Positions 8,391-22,980 of a stretch of DNA of 64,000 nt are shown one piece after another. The notes beneath the pieces were generated by a model. The model had not been told where the DNA came from. It ran no database searches and was given only the letters and a program-made list of their open reading frames with translations. Source of the stretch: Nephrocerus scutellatus. Its lineage: Eukaryota; Arthropoda; Insecta; Diptera; Pipunculidae. Location of the stretch: positions 61,766,882-61,830,881 of the forward strand of contig OX352761.1 in the NCBI GenBank assembly GCA_947095585.1. The letters run 5' to 3'. Made by a program: the position numbers and the translations under genes. Each line of letters opens with the position of its first letter. Positions within the stretch are counted from its first letter, which is position 1.

Positions 8391-11300
8391 ACGAATCCCT
8401 TAAGAAATGGCTTGGTTCCAAAAATCCCAGTCCCTATTGGCCAGATCCCAGAATTTCCATAGGAACAAGTCTTATAGTCGAATATTAGTCCTACATTCCG
8501 AGTTTCATACGAATCCCTTGAGAAATGGCTTGGTTCCAAAAATCCCAGGCCCTATTGGCCAGATCCCAGAATTTCCATAGGAACAAGTCTTATAGTCACA
8601 TATTAGTCCTACATTCCGAGTTTCATACGAATCCCTTGAGAAATGGCTTGGTTCCAAAAATCCCAGGCCCTATTGGCCAGATCCCAGAATTTCCATAGGA
8701 ACAAGTCTTATAGTCACATATTAGTCCTACATTCCGAGTTTCATACGAATCCCTTGAGAAATGGCTTGGTTCCAAAAATTCCCAGACCCTATTGGCCAGA
8801 TCCCAGAATTTCCATAGGAACAAGTCTTATAGTCACATATTAGTCCTACATTCCGAGTTTCATAGGAATCCCTTGAGAAATGGCTTGGTTCCAAAAATCC
8901 CAGGCCCTATTGGCCAGATCCCAGAATTTCTATAGGAACAAGTCTTATAGTCACATATTAGTCGCACATTCCGAGTTTCATACGAATCCCTTGAGAAATG
9001 GCTTGGTTCCAAAAATCCCAGACCCTATTGGCCAGATCCCAGAATTTCCATAGGAACAAGTCTTATAGTCACGTATTAGTCCCACATTCCGAGTTTCATA
9101 CGAATCCCTTGAGAAATGGCTTGGTTCCAAAAATCCCAGGCCCTATTGGCCAGATCCCAGAATTTCCATAGGAACAAGTCTTATAGTCACATATTAGTCC
9201 TACATTCCGAGTTTCATACGAGTCCCTTGAGAAATGGCTTGGTTCCAAAAATCCCAGACCCTATTGGCCAGATCCCAGAATTTCCATAGGAACAAGTCTT
9301 ATAGTCACATATTAGTCCTACATTCCGAGTTTCATACGAATCCCTTGAGAAATGGCTTGGTTCCAAAAATCCCAGACCCTATTGGCCAGATCCAAGAATT
9401 TCCATAGGAACAAGTCTTATAGTCACATATTAGTCCCACATTTCGAGTTTCATAGGAATCCCTTGAGAAATGGCTTGGTTCCAAAAATCCCAGGCCCTAT
9501 TGGCCAGATCCCAGAGTTTCCATAGGAACAAGTCTTATAGTCACATATTAGTCCTACATTCCGAGTTTCATATAAATCCCTTGAGAAATGGCTTGGTTCC
9601 AAAAATCCCAGACCCTATTGGCCAGATCCCAGAATTTCCATAGGAACAAGTCTTATAGTCACATATTAGTCCTACATTCCGAGTTTCATACGAATCCCTT
9701 GAGAAATGGCTTGGTTCCAAAAATTCCCAGGCCCTATTGGCCAGATCCCAGAATTTCCATAGGAACAAGTCTTATAGTCACATATTAGTCCTACATTCCG
9801 AGATTCATAGGAATCCCTTGAGAAATGGCTTGGGTCCAAAAATCCCAGGCCCTATTGGCCAGATCCCAGAATTTCCATAGGAACAAGTCTTATAGTCACA
9901 TATTAGTCCCACATTCCGAGTTTCATACGAAACCCTTGAGAAATGGCTTGGTTCCAAAAATCCCAGACCCTATTGGCCAGATCCCAGAATTTCCATAGGA
10001 ACAAGTCTTATAGTCACATATTAGTCCCACATTTCGAGTTTCATAGGAATCCCTTGAGAAATGGCTTGGTTCCAAAAATCCCAGGCCCTATTCGCCAGAT
10101 CCCAGAATTTCCATATGAACAAGTCTTATAGTCACATATTAGTCCTAGATTCCGAGTTTCATATGAATCCCTTGAGAAATGGCTTGGTTCCAAAAATCCC
10201 AGACCCTATTGGCCAGATCCCAGAATTTCCATAGGAACAAGTCTTATAGTCACATATTAGTCCTACATTCCGAGTTTCATACGAATCCCTTGAGAAATGG
10301 CTTGGTTCCAAAAATTCCCAGGCCCTATTGGCCAGATCCCAGAATTTCCATAGGAACAAGTCTTATAGTCACATATTAGTCCTACATTCCGAGTTTCATA
10401 GGAATCCCTTGAGAAATGGCTTGGTTCCAAAAATCCCAGACCCTATTGGCCAGATCCCAGAATTTCTATAGGAAAAAGTCTTATAGTCACATATTAGTCG
10501 CACATTCCGAGTTTCATACGAATCCCTTGAGAAATGGCTTGGTTCCAAAAATCCCAGACCCTATTGGCCAGATCCCAGAATTTCCATAGGAACACGTCTT
10601 ATAGTCACGTATTAGTCCCACATTCCGAGTTTCATACGAATCCCTTGAGAAATGGCTTGGTTCCAAAAATCCCAGGCCCTATTGGTCAGATCCCAGAATT
10701 TCCATAGGAACAAGTCTTATAGTCACATATTAGTCCTACATTCCGAGTTTCATACGAATCCCTTGAGAAATGGCTTGGTTCCAAAAATCCCAGACCCTAT
10801 TGGCCAGATCCCAGAATTTCCATAGGAACAAGTCTTATAGTCACATATTAGTCCTACATTCCGAGTTTCATACGAATCCCTTGAGAAATGGCTTGGTTCC
10901 AAAAATCCCAAACCCTATTGGCCAGATCCCAGAATTACCATAGGAACAAGTCTTATAGTCACATATTAGTCCCACATTTCGAGTTTCATAGGAATCCCTT
11001 GAGAAATGGCTTGTTTCCAAAAATCCCAGGCCCTATTGGCCAGATCCCAGAGTTTCCATAGGAACAAGTCTTATAGTCACATATTAGTCCTACATTCCGA
11101 GTTTCATATGAATCCCTTGAGAAATGGCTTGGTTCCAAAAATCCCAGACCCTATTGGCCAGATCCCAGAATTTCTATAGGAAAAAGTCTTATAGTCACAT
11201 ATTAGTCGCACATTCCGAGTTTCATACGAATCCCTTGAGAAATGGCTTGGTTCCAAAAATCCCAGACCCTATTTGCCAGATCCCAGAATTTCAATAGGAA

Positions 11301-14300
11301 CACGTCTTATAGTCACGTATTAGTCCCACATTCCGAGTTTCATACGAATCCCTTGAGAAATGGCTTGGTTCCAAAAATCCCAGGCCCTATTATCCAGATC
11401 CCAGAATTTCCATAGGAACAAGTCTTATAGTCACATATTAGTCCTACATTCCGAGATTCATACGAATCCGTTGAGAAATGGCTTGGTTCCAAAAATCCCA
11501 GGCCCTATTGGCCAGATCCCAGAATTTCCATAGGAACAAGTCTTATAGTCACATATTAGTCCTACATTCCGAGTTTCATACGAATCCCTTAAGAAATGGC
11601 TTGGTTCCAAAAATCCCAGTCCCTATTGGCCAGATCCCAGAATTTCCATAGGAACAAGTCTTATAGTCACATATTAGTCCTACATTCCGAGTTTCATACG
11701 AATCCCTTGAGAAATGGCTTGGTTCCAAAAATCCCAGGCCCTATTGGCCAGATCCCAGAATTTCCATAGGAACAAGTCTTATAGTCACATATTAGTCCTA
11801 CATTCCGAGTTTCATACGAATCCCTTGAGAAATGGCTTGGTTCCAAAAATCCCAGGCCCTATTGGCCAGATCCCAGAATTTCCATAGGAACAAGTCTTAT
11901 AGTCACATATTAGTCCTACATTCCAAGTTTCATACGAATCCCTTGAGAAATGGCTTGGTTCCAAAAATTCCCAGACCCTATTGGCCAAATCCCAGAATTT
12001 CCATAGGAACAAGTCTTATAGTCACATATTAGTCCTACATTCTGAGTTTCATAGGAATCCCTTGAGAAATGGCTTGGTTCCAAAAATCCCAGGCCCTATT
12101 GGCCAGATCCCAGAATTTCTATAGGAACAAGTCTTATAGTCACATATTAGTCGCACATTCCGAGTTTCATACGAATCCCTTGAGAAATGGCTTGGTTCCA
12201 AAAATCCCAGACCCTATTGGCCAGATCCCAGAATTTCCATAGGAACAAGTCTTATAGTCACGTATTAGTCCCACATTCCGAGTTTCATACGAATCCCTTG
12301 AGAAATGGCTTGGTTCCAAAAATCCCAGGCCCTATTGGCCAGATCCCAGAATTTCCATAGGAACAAGTCTTATAGTCACATATTAGTCCTACATTCCGAG
12401 TTTCATACGAATCCCTTGAGAAATGGCTTGGTTCCAAAAATCCCAGACCCTATTGGCCAGATCCCAGAATTTCCATAGGAACAAGTCTTATAGTCACATA
12501 TTAGTCCTACATTCCGAGTTTCATACGAATCCCTTGAGAAATGGCTTGGTTCCAAAAATCCCAGACCCTATTGGCCAGATCCAAGAATTTCCATAGGAAC
12601 AAGTCTTATAGTCACATATTAGTCCCACATTTCGAGTTTCATAGGAATCCCTTGAGAAATGGCTTGGTTCCAAAAATCCCAGGCCCTATTGGCCAGATCC
12701 CAGAGTTTCCATAGGAACAAGTCTTATAGTCACATATTAGTCCTACATTCCGAGTTTCATATAAATCCCTTGAGAAATGGCTTGGTTCCAAAAATCCCAG
12801 ACCCTATTGGCCAGATCCCAGAATTTCCATAGGAACAAGTCTTATAGTCACATATTAGTCCTACATTCCGAGTTTCATACGAATCCCTTGAGAAATGGCT
12901 TGGTTCCAAAAATTCCCAGGCCCTATTGGCCAGATCCCAGAATTTCCATAGGAACAAGTCTTATAGTCACATATTAGTCCTACATTCCGAGATTCATAGG
13001 AATCCCTTGAGAAATGGCTTGGGTCCAAAAATCCCAGGCCCTATTGGCCAGATCCCAGAATTTCCATAGGAACAAGTCTTATAGTCACATATTAGTCCCA
13101 CATTCCGAGTTTCATACGAAACCCTTGAGAAATGGCTTGGTTCCAAAAATCCCAGACCATATTGGCCAGATCCCAGAATTTCCATAGGAACAAGTCTTAT
13201 AGTCACATATTAGTCCCACATTTCGAGTTTCATAGGAATCCCTTGAGAAATGGCTTGGTTCCAAAAATCCCAGGCCCTATTCGCCAGATCCCAGAATTTC
13301 CATATGAACAAGTCTTATAGTCACATATTAGTCCTAGATTCCGAGTTTCATATGAATCCCTTGAGAAATGGCTTGGTTCCAAAAATCCCAGACCCTATTG
13401 GCCAGATCCCAGAATTTCCATAGGAACAAGTCTTATAGTCACATATTAGTCCTACATTCCGAGTTTCATACGAATCCCTTGAGAAATGGCTTGGTTCCAA
13501 AAATTCCCAGGCCCTATTGGCCAGATCCCAGAATTTCCATAGGAACAAGTCTTATAGTCACATATTAGTCCTACATTCCGAGTTTCATAGGAATCCCTTG
13601 AGAAATGGCTTGGTTCCAAAAATCCCAGACCCTATTGGCCAGATCCCAGAATTTCTATAGGAAAAAGTCTTATAGTCACATATTAGTCGCACATTCCGAG
13701 TTTCATACGAATCCCTTGAGAAATGGCTTGGTTCCAAAAATCCCAGACCCTATTGGCCAGATCCCAGAATTTCCATAGGAACACGCCTTATAGTCACGTA
13801 TTAGTCCCACATTCCGAGTTTCATACGAATCCCTTGAGAAATGGCTTGGTTCCAAAAATCCCAGGCCCTATTGGTCAGATCCCAGAATTTCCATAGGAAC
13901 AAGTCTTATAGTCACATATTAGTCCTACATTCCGAGTTTCATACGAATCCCTTGAGAAATGGCTTGGTTCCAAAAATCCCAGACCCTATTGGCCAGATCC
14001 CAGAATTTCCATAGGAACAAGTCTTATAGTCACATATTAGTCCTACATTCCGAGTTTCATACGAATCCCTTGAGAAATGGCTTGGTTCCAAAAATCCCAA
14101 ACCCTATTGGCCAGATCCCGGAATTACCATAGGAACAAGTCTTATAGTCACATATTAGTCCCACATTTCGAGTTTCATAGGAATCCCTTGAGAAATGGCT
14201 TGTTTCCAAAAATCCCAGGCCCTATTGGCCAGATCCCAGAGTTTCCATAGGAACAAGTCTTATAGTCACATATTAGTCCTACATTCCGAGTTTCATATGA

Positions 14301-15390
14301 ATCCCTTGAGAAATGGCTTGGTTCCAAAAATCCCAGACCCTATTGGCCAGATCCCAGAATTTCCATAGGAACACGTCTTATAGTCACGTATTAGTCCCAC
14401 ATTCCGAGTTTCATACGAATCCCTTGAGAAATGGCTTGGTTCCAAAAATCCCAGGCCCTATTGGTCAGATCCCAGAATTTCCATAGGAACAAGTCTTATA
14501 GTCACATATTAGTCCTACATTCCGAGTTTCATACGAATCCCTTGAGAAATGGCTTGGTTCCAAAAATCCCAGACCCTATTGGCCAGATCCCAGAATTTCC
14601 ATAGGAACAAGTCTTATAGTCACATATTAGTCCTACATTCCGAGTTTCATACGAATCCCTTGAGAAATGGCTTGGTTACAAAAATCCCAAACCCTATTGG
14701 CCAGATCCCAGAATTACCATAGGAACAAGTCTTATAGTCACATATTAGTCCCACATTTCGAGTTTCATAGGAATCCCTTGAGAAATGGCTTGTTTCCAAA
14801 AATCCCAGGCCCTATTGGCCAGATCCCAGAGTTTCCATAGGAACAAGTCTTATAGTCACATATTAGTCCTACATTCCGAGTTTCATATGAATCCCTTGAG
14901 AAATGGCTTGGTTCCAAAAATCCCAGACCCTATTGGCCAGATCCCAGAATTTCCATAGGAACAAGTCTTATAGTCACATATTAGTCCTACATTCCGAGTT
15001 TCATACGAATCCCTTGAGAAATGGCTTGGTTCCAAAAATTCCCAGGCCCTATTGGCCAGATCCCAGAATTTCCATAGGAACAAGTCTTATAGTCACATAT
15101 TAGTCCTACATTCCGAGTTTCATAGGAATCCCTTGAGAAATGGCTTGGTTCCAAAAATCCCAGGCCCTATTGGCCAGATCCCAGAATTTCCATAGGAACA
15201 AGTCTTATAGTCACATATTAGTCGCACATTCCGAGTTTCATACGAATCCCTTGAGAAATGGCTTGGTTCCAAAAATCCCAGACCCTATTGGCCAGATCCC
15301 AGAATTTCCATAGGAACAAGTCTTATAGTCACGTATTAGTCCCACATTCCGAGTTTCATACGAATCCCTTGAGAAATGGCTTGGTTCCAA
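8390..15390 (+). repeat. A-type satellite block with a 27-monomer duplication
   Basis: Seven copies of the 119-bp monomer lie between 8778 and 15038, at offsets 945, 591, 1653, 945, 591 and 1535. Markers near 8200-11130 recur near 11390-14320 at an offset of 3189 bp (27 x 118 plus 3), including the ATTATCCAG, AATCCGTTGAG and CTTAAG/CAGTCCC monomers near 11390-11630. After about 14.32 kb the second copy diverges from the first and repeats the AACACGTC and ATTGGTCAG segment instead. Confidence 0.85.
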
Positions 15391-16540
15391 AAATCCCAGA
15401 CCCTATTGGCCAGATCCCAGAATTTCCATAGGAACAAGTCTTATAGTCACGTATTAGTCCCACATTCCGAGTTTCATACGAATCCCTTAAGAAATGGCTT
15501 GGTTCCAAAAATCCCAGGCCCTATTGGCCAGATCCCAGAATTTCCATAGGAAAAAGTCTTATAGTCACATATTAGTCCTACATTCCGAGTTTCATACGAA
15601 TCCCTTGATAAATGGCTTGGTTCCAAAAATCCCAGGCCCTATTGGCCAGATCCCAGAATTTCCATAGGAACAGGTCTTATAGTCACATATTAGTCCCACA
15701 TTCCGAGTTTCATACGAATCCCTTGAGAAATGGCTTGGTTCCAAAAATCCCAGACGCTATTGGCCAGATCCCAGAATATCCATAGGAACAAGTCTTATAG
15801 TCACATATTAGTCCTACATTCCGAGTTTCATACGAATCCCTTGAGAAATGGCTTGGTTCCAAAAATCCCAGACCCTATTGGCCAGATCCCAGAATTTCCA
15901 TAGGAACAAGTCTTATAGTCACGTATTAGTCCCACATTCCGAGTTTATACGAATCCCTTGAGAAATGGCTTGGTTCCAAAAATCCCAGACCCTATTGGCC
16001 AGATCCCAGAATTTCCATAGGAACAGGTCTTATAGTCACATATTAGTCCTACATTCCGAGTTTCATACGAATCCCTTGATAAATGGCTTGGTTCCAAAAA
16101 TCCCAGGCCCTATTGGCCAGATCCCAGAATTTCCATAGGAACAGGTCTTATAGTCACATATTAGTCCCACATTCCGAGTTTCATACGAATCCCTTGAGAA
16201 ATGGCTTGGTTCCAAAAATCCCAGACGCTATTGGCCAGATCCCAGAATATCCATAGGAACAAGTCTTATAGTCACATATTAGTCCTACATTCCGAGTTTC
16301 ATACGAATCCCTTGAGAAATGGCTTGGTTCCAAAAATCCCAGACCCTATTGGCCAGATCCCAGAATTTCCATAGGAAAAAGTCTTATAGTCACGTATTAG
16401 TCCCACATTCCGAGTTTCATACGAATCCCTTGAGAAATGGCTTGGTTCCAAAAATCCCAGACCCTATTGGCCAGATCCCAGAATTTCCATAGGAACAAGT
16501 ATTATAGTCACGTATTAGTCCCACATTCCGAGTTTCATAC
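15390..16540 (+). repeat. C-type satellite block
   Basis: The markers GGAAAAAGTC, GATAAATGG, AACAGGTC, ACGCTATTGG/ATATCC are followed by a second GATAAATGG, AACAGGTC, ACGCTATTGG series and CACGTATT monomers. The leading monomer has CCCTTAAGAAATGG but then CAGGCCC rather than the usual CAGTCCC, so it may be a recombinant. A 1-base deletion occurs at about 15947 (GAGTTTATACG). The block runs straight into B-type monomers at about 16.55 kb. Confidence 0.8.
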
Positions 16541-19500
16541 GAATCCCTTGAGAAATGACTTGCTTCCAAAAATCCCAGACCCTATTGGCCAGATCCCAGA
16601 ATTTCCATAGGAACAAGTCTAATAGTCACATATTAGTCCCACTTTCCGAGTTTCATACGAATCCCTTGAGAAATGGCTTGGTTCCAAAAATCCCAGACCC
16701 TATTGGCCAGATCCCAGAATTTCCATAGGAACAAGTCTTATAGTCACATATTAGTCCTACATTCCGAGTTTCATATGAAACCCTTGAAAATGGCTTGGTT
16801 CCAAAAATCCCAGACCCTATTGGCCAGATCCCAGAATTTCCATACGAACAAGTCTTATAGTCACATATTAGTCCTACATTCCGAGTTTCATACGAATCCC
16901 TTGAGAAATGGCTTGGTTCCAAAATTCCCAGACCCCAGAATTTCCATAGGAACAAGTCTAATAGTCACATATTAGTCCCACATTCCGAGTTTCATACGAA
17001 TCTCTTGAGAAATGGCTTGGTTCCAAAAATCCCAGGCCCTATTGGCCAGATCCCAGAATTTCCATAGGAACAGGTCTTATAGTCACATATTAGTCCCACA
17101 TTCCGAGTTTCATACGAATCCCTTGAGAAATGGCTTGGTTCCAAAAATCCCAGACGCTATTGGCCAGATCCCAGAATATCCATAGGAACAAGTCTTATAG
17201 TCACATATTAGTCCTACATTCCGAGTTTCATACGAATCCCTTGAGAAATGGCTTGGTTCCAAAAATCCCAGACCCTATTGGCCAGATCCCAGAATTTCCA
17301 TAGGAACAAGTCTTATAGTCACGTATTAGTCCCACATTCCGAGTTTCATACGAATCCCTTGAGAAATGGCTTGGTTCCAAAAATCCCAGACCCTATTGGC
17401 CAGATCCCAGAATTTCCATAGGAACAAGTATTATAGTCACGTATTAGTCCCACATTCCGAGTTTCATACGAATCCCTTGAGAAATGACTTGCTTCCAAAA
17501 ATCCCAGACCCTATTGGCCAGATCCCAGAATTTCCATAGGAACAAGTCTAATAGTCACATATTAGTCCCACTTTCCGAGTTTCATACGAATCCCTTGAGA
17601 AATGGCTTGGTTCCAAAAATCCCAGACCCTATTGGCCAGATCCCAGAATTTCCATAGGAACAAGTCTTATAGTCACATATTAGTCCTACATTCCGAGTTT
17701 CATATGAAACCCTTGAAAATGGCTTGGTTCCAAAAATCCCAGACCCTATTGGCCAGATCCCAGAATTTCCATAGGAACAAGTCTTATAGTCACATATTAG
17801 TCCTACATTCCGAGTTTCATATGAATCCCTTGAGAAATGGCTTGGTTCCAAAAATTCCAGACCCTATTAGCCAGATCCCAAAATTTCCATAGGAACAAGT
17901 CTTATAGTCACATATTAGTCCTACATTCCGAGTTTCATACGAATCCCTTGAGAAATGGCTTGGTTCCAAAAATCCCAGGCCCTATTGGCCAGATCCCAGA
18001 ATTTCCATAGGAACAAGTATTATAGTCACATATTAGTCCCACATTCCGAGTTTCATACGAATCCCTTGAGAAATGGCTTGGTTCTAAGAATCCCAGACCC
18101 TATTGGCCAGATCCCAGAATTTCCATAGGAACAAGTCTTATAGTCACGTATTAGTCCCACATTTCGAGTTTCATACGAATCCCTTGAGAAATGGCTTGGT
18201 TCCAAAAATCCCAGACCCTATTGGCCAGATCCCAGAATTTCCATACGAACAAGTCTTATAGTCACATATTAGTCCTACATTCCGAGTTTCATACGAATCC
18301 CTTGAGAAATGGCTTGGTTCCAAAATTCCCAGACCCCAGAATTTCCATAGGAACAAGTCTAATAGTCACATATTAGTCCCACATTCCGAGTTTCATACGA
18401 ATCTCTTGAGAAATGGCTTGGTTCCAAAAATCCCAGACCCTATTGGCCAGATCCCAGTCCATAGGAACAAGTCTTATAGTCACATATTAGTCCTACCTTC
18501 CGAGTTTCATACGAATCCCTTGAGAAGTGGCTTGGTTCCAAAAATCCCAGGCCCTATTGGCCAGATCCCAGAATTTCCATAGGAACAGGTCTTATAGTCA
18601 CATATTAGTCCCACATTCCGAGTTTCATACGAATCCCTTGAGAAATGGCTTGGTTCCAAAAATCCCAGACGCTATTGGCCAGATCCCAGAATATCCATAG
18701 GAACAAGTCTTATAGTCACATATTAGTCCTACATTCCGAGTTTCATACGAATCCCTTGAGAAATGGCTTGGTTCCAAAAATCCCAGACCCTATTGGCCAG
18801 ATCCCAGAATTTCCATAGGAACAAGTCTTATAGTCACGTATTAGTCCCACATTCCGAGTTTCATACGAATCCCTTGAGAAATGGCTTGGTTCCAAAAATC
18901 CCAGACCCTATTGGCCAGATCCCAGAATTTCCATAGGAACAGGTCTTATAGTCACATATTAGTCCTACATTCCGAGTTTCATACGAATCCCTTGATAAAT
19001 GGCTTGGTTCCAAAAATCCCAGGCCCTATTGGCCAGATCCCAGAATTTCCATAGGAACAGGTCTTATAGTCACATATTAGTCCCACACTCCGAGTTTCAT
19101 ACGAATCCCTTGAGAAATGGCTTGGTTCCAAAAATCCCAGACGCTATTGGCCAGATCCCAGAATATCCATAGGAACAAGTCTTATAGTCACATATTAGTC
19201 CTACATTCCGAGTTTCATACGAATCCCTTGAGAAATGGCTTGGTTCCAAAAATCCCAGACCCTATTGGCCAGATCCCAGAATTTCCATAGGAACAAGTCT
19301 TATAGTCACGTATTAGTCCCACATTCCGAGTTTCATACGAATCCCTTGAGAAATGACTTGCTTCCAAAAATCCCAGACCCTATTGGCCAGATCCCAGAAT
19401 TTCCATAGGAACAAGTCTAATAGTCACATATTAGTCCCACTTTCCGAGTTTCATACGAATCCCTTGAGAAATGGCTTGGTTCCAAAAATCCCAGACCCTA

Positions 19501-22500
19501 TTGGCCAGATCCCAGAATTTCCATAGGAACAAGTCTTATAGTCACATATTAGTCCTACATTCCGAGTTTCATATGAAACCCTTGAAAATGGCTTGGTTCC
19601 AAAAATCCCAGACCCTATTGGCCAGATCCCAGAATTTCCATAGGAACAAGTCTTATAGTCACATATTAGTCCTACATTCCGAGTTTCATATGAATCCCTT
19701 GAGAAATGGCTTGGTTCCAAAAATTCCAGACCCTATTAGCCAGATCCCAGAATTTCCATAGGAACAAGTCTTATAGTCACATATTAGTCCTACATTCCGA
19801 GTTTCATACGAATCCCTTGAGAAATGGCTTGGTTCCAAAAATCCCAGGCCCTATTGGCCAGATCCCAGAATTTCCATAGGAACAAGTATTATAGTCACAT
19901 ATTAGTCCCACATTCCGAGTTTCATACGAATCCCTTGAGAAATGGCTTGGTTCTAAGAATCCCAGACCCTATTGGCCAGATCCCAGAATTTCCATAGGAA
20001 CAAGTCTTATAGTCACGTATTAGTCCCACATTTCGAGTTTCATACGAATCCCTTGAGAAATGGCTTGGTTCCAAAAATCCCAGACCCTATTGGCCAGATC
20101 CCAGAATTTCCATACGAACAAGTCTTATAGTCACATATTAGTCCTACATTCCGAGTTTCATACGAATCCCTTGAGAAATGGCTTGGTTCCAAAATTCCCA
20201 GACCCCAGAATTTCCATAGGAACAAGTCTAATAGTCACATATTAGTCCCACATTCCGAGTTTCATACGAATCTCTTGAGAAATGGCTTGGTTCCAAAAAT
20301 CCCAGACCCTATTGGCCAGATCCCAGTCCATAGGAACAAGTCTTATAGTCACATATTAGTCCTACCTTCCGAGTTTCATACGAATCCCTTGAGAAATGGC
20401 TTGGTTCCAAAAATTCCAGGCCCTATTAGCCAGATCCCAGAATTTCCATAGGAACAAGTCTTATAGTAACATATTAGTCCTACATTCCGAGATTCATACG
20501 AATCCCTTGAGAAATGGCTTGGTTCCAAGAATCCCAGACCCTATTGGCCAGATCCCAGAATTTCCATAGGAACAAGTCTTATAGTCACGTATTAGTCCCA
20601 CATTCCGAGTTTCATACGAATCCCTTGAGAAATGGCTTGGTTCCAAAAATCCCAGACCCTATTGGCCAGATCCCAGAATTTCCATAGGAACAAGTCTTAT
20701 AGTCACGTATTAGTCCCACATTCCGAGTTTCATACGAATCCCCTAAGAAATGGCTTGGTTCCAAAAATCCCAGTCCCTATTGGCCAGATCCCAGAATTTC
20801 CATAGGAACAAGTCTTATAGTCACATATTAGTCCTACATTCCGAGTTTCATACGAATCCCTTGAGAAATGGCTTGGTTCCAAAAATCCCAGGCCCTATTG
20901 GCCAGATCCCAGAATTTCCATAGGAAAAAGTCTTATAGTCACATATTAGTCCTACATTCCGAGTTTCATACGAATCCCTTGATAAATGGCTTGGTTCCAA
21001 AAATCCCAGGCCCTATTGGCCAGATCCCAGAATTTCCATAGGAACAGGTCTTATAGTCACATATTAGTCCCACATTCCGAGTTTCATACGAATCCCTTGA
21101 GAAATGGCTTGGTTCCAAAAATCCCAGACGCTATTGGCCAGATCCCAGAATATCCATAGGAACAAGTCTTATAGTCACATATTAGTCCTACATTCCGAGT
21201 TTCATACGAATCCCTTGAGAAATGGCTTGGTTCCAAAAATCCCAGACCCTATTGGCCAGATCCCAGAATTTCCATAGGAACAAGTCTTATAGTCACGTAT
21301 TAGTCCCACATTCCGAGTTTCATACGAATCCCTTGAGAAATGGCTTGGTTCCAAAAATCCCAGACCCTATTGGCCAGATCCCAGAATTTCCATAGGAACA
21401 AGTCTTATAGTCACGTATTAGTCCCACATTCCGAGTTTCATACGAATCCCTTGAGAAATGGCTTGGTTCCAAAAATCCCAGACCCTATTGGCCAGATCCC
21501 AGAATTTCCATAGGAACAGGTCTTATAGTCACATATTAGTCCTACATTCCGAGTTTCATACGAATCCCTTGATAAATGGCTTGGTTCCAAAAATCCCAGG
21601 CCCTATTGGCCAGATCCCAGAATTTCCATAGGAACAGGTCTTATAGTCACATATTAGTCCCACATTCCGAGTTTCATACGAATCCCTTGAGAAATGGCTT
21701 GGTTCCAAAAATCCCAGACGCTATTGGCCAGATCCCAGAATATCCATAGGAACAAGTCTTATAGTCACATATTAGTCCTACATTCCGAGTTTCATACGAA
21801 TCCCTTGAGAAATGGCTTGGTTCCAAAAATCCCAGACCCTATTGGCCAGATCCCAGAATTTCCATGGGAACAAGTCTTATAGTCACGTATTAGTCCCACA
21901 TTCCGAGTTTCATACGAATCCCTTGAGAAATGGCTTGGTTCCAAAAATCCCAGACCCTATTGGCCAGATCCCAGAATTTCCATAGGAACAAGTATTATAG
22001 TCACGTATTAGTCCCACATTCCGAGTTTCATACGAATCCCTTGAGAAATGACTTGCTTCCAAAAATCCCAGACCCTATTGGCCAGATCCCAGAATTTCCA
22101 TAGGAACAAGTCTAATAGTCACATATTAGTCCCACTTTCCGAGTTTCATACGAATCCCTTGAGAACTGGCTTGGTTCCAAAAATCCCAGACCCTATTGGC
22201 CAGATCCCAGAATTTCCATAGGAACAAGTCTTATAGTCACATATTAGTCCTACATTCCGAGTTTCATATGAAACCCTTGAAAATGGCTTGGTTCCAAAAA
22301 TCCCAGACCCTATTGGCCAGATCCTAGAATTTCCATAGGAACAAGTCTTATAGTCACATATTAGTCCTACATTCCGAGTTTCATATGAATCCCTTGAGAA
22401 ATGGCTTGGTTCCAAAAATTCCAGACCCTATTAGCCAGATCCCAGAATTTCCATAGGAACAAGTCTTATAGTCACATATTAGTCCTACACTCCGAGTTTC

Positions 22501-22980
22501 ATACGAATCCCTTGAGAAATGGCTTGGTTCCAAAAATCCCAGGCCCTATTGGCCAGATCCCAGAATTTCCATAGGAACAAGTATTATAGTCACATATTAG
22601 TCCCACATTCCGAGTTTCATACGAATCCCTTGAGAAATGGCTTGGTTCTAAGAATCCCAGACCCTATTGGCCAGATCCCAGAATTTCCATAGGAACAAGT
22701 CTTATAGTCACGTATTAGTCCCACATTCCAAGTTTCATACGAATCCCTTGAGAAATGGCTTGGTTCCAAAAATCCCAGACCCTATTGGCCAGATCCCAGA
22801 ATTTCCATACGAACAATCTTATAGTCACATATTAGTCCTACATTCCGAGTTTCATACGAATCCCTTGAGAAATGGCTTGGTTCCAAAATTCCCAGACCCC
22901 AGAATTTCCATAGGAACAAGTCTAATAGTCACATATTAGTCCCACATTCCGAGTTTCATACGAATCCCTTGAGAAATGGC
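16541..22980 (+). repeat. B/C-type alternating satellite region with 16-monomer repeat
   Basis: B cassettes start (GACTTGCTTCC) near 16555, 17485, 19353 and 22048. The copies at 17.58 and 19.45 kb are offset by 1869 bp, equal to 16 x 118 minus 19, explained by one 104-, one 114- and one 117-bp monomer. The first cassette is shortened: its 117-bp-class monomer is followed directly by the CATACGAACAAG and 104-bp monomers, so the middle monomers are absent. C monomers separate the cassettes. Confidence 0.82.
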
